Source: Liolophura sinensis (taxonomy: Eukaryota; Mollusca; Polyplacophora; Chitonida; Chitonidae). From it: a DNA stretch of 62,000 bases. The notes beneath the pieces are model-generated. The model searched no databases. It had not been told where the DNA came from and was given only the letters and a program-made list of their open reading frames with translations. The stretch covers positions 27,273,064 through 27,335,063 of the forward strand of contig NC_088296.1 of assembly GCF_032854445.1 (NCBI RefSeq), read 5' to 3'. The translations under genes were made by a program, and so were the position numbers. This document shows, one piece after another, positions 59,116 through 62,000 of this stretch. The stretch's first letter is position 1. Each line of letters starts with the position of its first letter.

Positions 59116-61222
59116 ATAGCATATGTACAAGATTGAATGTTGTTGATACTCCAGGTAGTAGAATAAAGAACAACATAGCATATGTACAAGTATCAATGTT
59201 GTCCATACCCCAGGTAGTAGAATAAAGAACAACATAGCATATGTACAAGTATCAATGTTGTCCATACTCCAGGTAGTAGAGTAAAGAACAATATAGCATA
59301 TGTACAAGAACGAATGTTGTTGTCCATACTCCAGGTAGTAGAATAAAGAACAACATAGCATATGTACAAGTATCAATGTTGTCCATACTCCAGGTAGTAG
59401 AATAAAGAACAACATAGCATATGTACAAGTATCAATGTTGTCCATACTCCAGGTAGTAGAGTAAAGAACAACATAGCATATGTACAAGAACGAATGTTGT
59501 TGATACTCCAGGTAGTAGAATAAAGAACAACATAGCATATGTACAAGTATCAATGTTGTCCATACCCCAGGTAGTAGAATAAAGAACAACATAGCATATG
59601 CACAAGAACGAACGTTGTTGTCCATACTCCAAGTAGTAGAATAAAGAACAACATAGCATATGTACAAGTATCAATGTTGTCCATACTCCAGGTAGTAGAA
59701 TAAAGAACAACATAGCATATGTACAAGTATCAATGTTGTCCATACCCCAGGTAGTAGAATAAAGAACAACATAGCATATGTACAAGAACGAATGTTGTTG
59801 ATACTCCAGGTAGTAGAATAAAGAACAACATAGCATATGTACAAGTATGAATGTTGTCCATACTCCAGGTAGTAGAATAAAGAACAACATAGCATATGTA
59901 CAAGAACGAATGTTGTTGATACTCCAGGTAGTAGAATAAAGAACAACATAGCATATGTACAAGAACGAATGTTGTTGTCCATACTCCAGGTAGTAGAATA
60001 AAGAACAACATAGCATATGTACAAGAACGAATGTTGTTGATACTCCAGGTAGTAGAATAAAGAACAACATAGCATATGTACAAGAACGAATGTTGTCGAT
60101 AATATAGGTAGTAGAATAAAGAACAACATAGCATATGCACAAGAACGAACGTTGTTGTCCATACTCCAGGTAGTAGAATAAAGAACAACATAGCATATGT
60201 ACAAGAACGAATGTTGTTGATACTCCAGGTAGTAGAATAAAGAACAACATAGCATATGTACAAGAATGAATGTTGTCGATAATCTAGGTAGTAGAATAAA
60301 GAACAATATAGCATATGTACAAGAACAAATGTTGTTGATACTCCAGGTAGTAGAATAAAGAACAACATAGCATATGTACAAGAACGAATGTTGTCGATAA
60401 TATAGGTAGTAGAATAAAGAACAACATAGCATATGTACAAGAACGAATGTTGTTGATACTCCAGGTAGTAGAATAAAGAAAAACATAGCATATGTACAAG
60501 AACGAACGCTGTTGATACTCCAGGTAGTAGAATAAAGAACAACATAGCATATGTACAAGAACGAACGCTGTTGATACTCCAGGTAGTAGAATAAAGAAAA
60601 ACATAGCATATGTACAAGAACGAATGTTGTCCATACTCCAGGTAGTAGAATAAAGAACAACATAGCATATGTACAAGAACGAATGTTGTTGATACTCCAG
60701 GTAGTAGAATAAAGAACAACATAGCATATGTACAAGAACGAATGCTGTTGATACTCCAGGTAGTAGAATAAAGAACAACATAGCATATGTACAAGAACGA
60801 ACGCTGTTGATACTCCAGGTAGTAGAATAAAGAACAACATAGCATATGTACAAGAACGAATGTTGTCCATACTCCAGGTAGTAGAATAAAGAACAACATA
60901 GCATATGTACAAGAACGAATGTTGTTGATACTCCAGGTAGTAGAATAAAGAACAACATAGCATATGCACAAGAACGAATGTTGTTGATACTCCAGGTAGT
61001 AGAATAAAGAACAACATAGCATATGTACAAGAACGAACGCTGTTGATACTCCAGGTAGTAGAATAAAGAACAACACAGAAAATGTACAAGAACTAAATGT
61101 TGTTGATACTCCAGGTAGTAGAATAAAGAACAACAAAGCATATGTACAAGTATGAATGTTGTCCATACTCCAGGTAGTAGAATAAAGAACAACATAGCAT
61201 ATGTACAAGAACGAATGTTAAA
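59116..61222. repeat. 59-bp intronic satellite
   Basis: About 36 units of 56-62 bp: AGAACAACATAGCATATGTA, CAAGAACGAATGTTGTTGAT, ACTCCAGGTAGTAGAATAA. Subtypes are GTATCAATGTTGTCC, GAACGAATGTTGTTG and GAACGAACGCTGTTG, the first concentrated at the left and the last at the right. All three minus-strand frames are open through the unit, so frames of up to 492 residues overlap in register; the periodic CYVVLYSTTW / LFFILLPGV / CCSLFYYLEY readings are frame variants of the same repeat and not proteins. Confidence 0.97.
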
Positions 61223-61287
61223 CAACCATAAACTCCTCTCTGTGCAGTAAAATCCTCTACTCTCTCTGCCTGTCACAACCTTCTTAT

Positions 61288-61525
61288 GATTTATTTATTT
61301 GATTGGTGTTTTACAGGATACTCAAGAATATTTCAATTATAAAACAGCAGTCGGCATTACGGTGGAAGGAAATGGGGCAGAGCCCATGACTATCCGCAGG
61401 TTGCTGGCAGACCATGTACTGCCCGGGAGGAAGCCAGCATAAGCTGGACTTACAGTGAGCACATTGATGAGAGGTTCCTTGGTCACTGCGCCGCATTGGC
61501 ATGCTTCGGCCCAGACACCCCACTT
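61288..61525 (-). mobile_element. SINE-A, nearly full length
   Basis: TTTATTTATTTGATTGGTGT, TTTACAGGATACTCAAGAAT, GGAAATGGGGCAGAGCCCAT, CATCCGCAGG-like TATCCGCAGGTTGCTGG, GGAGGAAGCCAGCATAAGCT and GATGAGAGGTTCCTTGGTCA, ending in a decayed head (GCATGCTTCGGCCCAGAC). It lies 65 bp beyond the 59-bp array and about 40 bp from the exon at 61,564, in the intron. Confidence 0.85.
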
Positions 61526-61563
61526 CTGACGAATAGAAAACGCTAACGAATGTATCTGCTTAC

Positions 61564-61619
61564 CCCTCAATATTGGCGCCTTCTCTTGTAGCACTGGTGA
61601 GTAGGGCAGCTAAAGCAAT
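61564..61619 (-). CDS. Most upstream visible coding exon of the minus-strand gene
   Basis: Acceptor CTGTTTTTGTCAG and donor AGGG|GTAAGC bound 56 nt reading IALAALLTSATREGANIE plus two bases of a Gly codon completed by the exon at 56,544. Only this frame is open. With the four downstream exons it gives a continuous 118-residue C-terminus, opening with an alanine/leucine-rich helix and passing into a highly charged coiled-coil and basic tail. The upstream exons lie beyond 62,000. I cannot assign a family; a HEAT- or ARM-like helical hairpin at the start is a guess only. Confidence 0.78.
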
Positions 61620-61727
61620 CTGACAAAAACAGAGCACAGAAAACATGAAACTAGCTGTCCAAAACCACTAGCAACATAACATCATGGTGCATTTCCTAGC
61701 ATAGATTCAGATTATGTTATGTTTCTA

Positions 61728-61845
61728 TTATTTATAGGTTATAGGTCATAGTTTATAGGTTAAGTTTAGCATAGGTTATAGGTTAAGTTTAGCATAGGTT
61801 ATAGGTTATAGGTTAAGTTTAGCATAGGTTATAGGTTAAGTTTAG
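61728..61845. repeat. 23-bp repeat (TTATAGGTTAAGTTTAGCAT)
   Basis: Four to five units of 23-30 bp made of AGGTTATAGGTTAAGTTTAGCAT; TTATAGG is itself doubled in some units. It lies in the intron upstream of the exon at 61,619. Confidence 0.93.
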
Positions 61846-62000
61846 CAGAGCAGTAAACAGTCTGATTATCACTATGGAAATATACATACATTTTAATTAG
61901 TCACAATTTTCATATCTAACATTAACATCAGTCTTCAACTTTATCTGAGTAAAGAACTTGTTCCTGGCAAAAGTATATGTACAACATTAAAGTGAAATTC
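61846..62000. other. Right edge, intronic unique sequence
   Basis: No exon, repeat or mobile element is visible; presumably intron of the minus-strand gene. Confidence 0.4.

Noticed and set aside
56522-59189. Ser/Pro/Tyr-rich minus-strand frames up to 327 residues
   Set aside because: Repeat translation of the intronic 46-bp array; the true exon beside it uses a clear acceptor at 56,545.
59432-61276. Overlapping minus-strand open frames of 272 to 492 residues
   Set aside because: They are the three frames of one stop-free 59-bp repeat read in register; no splice borders, no domain, and period equal to the DNA unit.
61728-61845. Telomere-like repeats (TTAGG/TATAGG pattern)
   Set aside because: The unit is a 23-30 bp intronic repeat and does not contain TTAGGG in tandem.

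Overview
This window looks like non-coding-dominated DNA from a marine lophotrochozoan animal, most likely a mollusc. The reasons are spliced minus-strand exons with GT-AG borders, an AT-rich background, and many copies of two tRNA-derived SINE families whose bodies and tails resemble those I know from bivalve and other lophotrochozoan genomes. I see no bacterial genes, rRNA or functional tRNA genes. By my count about 36 of the 62 kb is tandem repeat, in roughly 26 separate arrays with units of 16 to about 200 bp. Nearly every long open frame in the window is a by-product of one of these arrays and is not annotated as a gene.

Layout. 0-12.5 kb: a run of unrelated minisatellites (units about 26, 21, 55, 18, 20/72, 37 and 70 bp), with a broken minus-strand coding remnant at 0.4-0.8 kb. 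12.5-16.7 kb: mostly unique sequence. 16.7-18.8 kb: a 28-bp array split by a full-length SINE (called SINE-B here). 19.2-31.5 kb: a mosaic of short arrays, a small TIR element present as an inverted pair, a full-length SINE (SINE-A) with a perfect 12-bp target duplication, one convincing plus-strand exon with a single frameshift, an array of SINE-A tails, and a CpG-dense promoter-like patch at 30.3-30.65 kb. 31.9-39.3 kb: a 65-bp satellite with a 2.5-2.9 kb higher-order repeat. 40.4-49.9 kb: a 61-bp satellite. 50.4-62 kb: the 3' end of a real minus-strand gene whose introns are filled with a 79-bp, a 46-bp and a 59-bp array.

The best-supported gene is the minus-strand one. Five exons (61,619 to 51,879) join in matching phases into a 118-residue C-terminus with a helical, then charged coiled-coil character and a stop codon; I do not recognise the family. 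The most interesting structural result is that two satellites appear to be born from SINE-A. The 61-bp satellite aligns along its length with the SINE-A core, and its left-most copy still keeps SINE sequence missing from the later units. The 54-bp array at 27.4-28.0 kb is built on the SINE-A 3' tail. SINE-A copies also sit at the edges of several other arrays.
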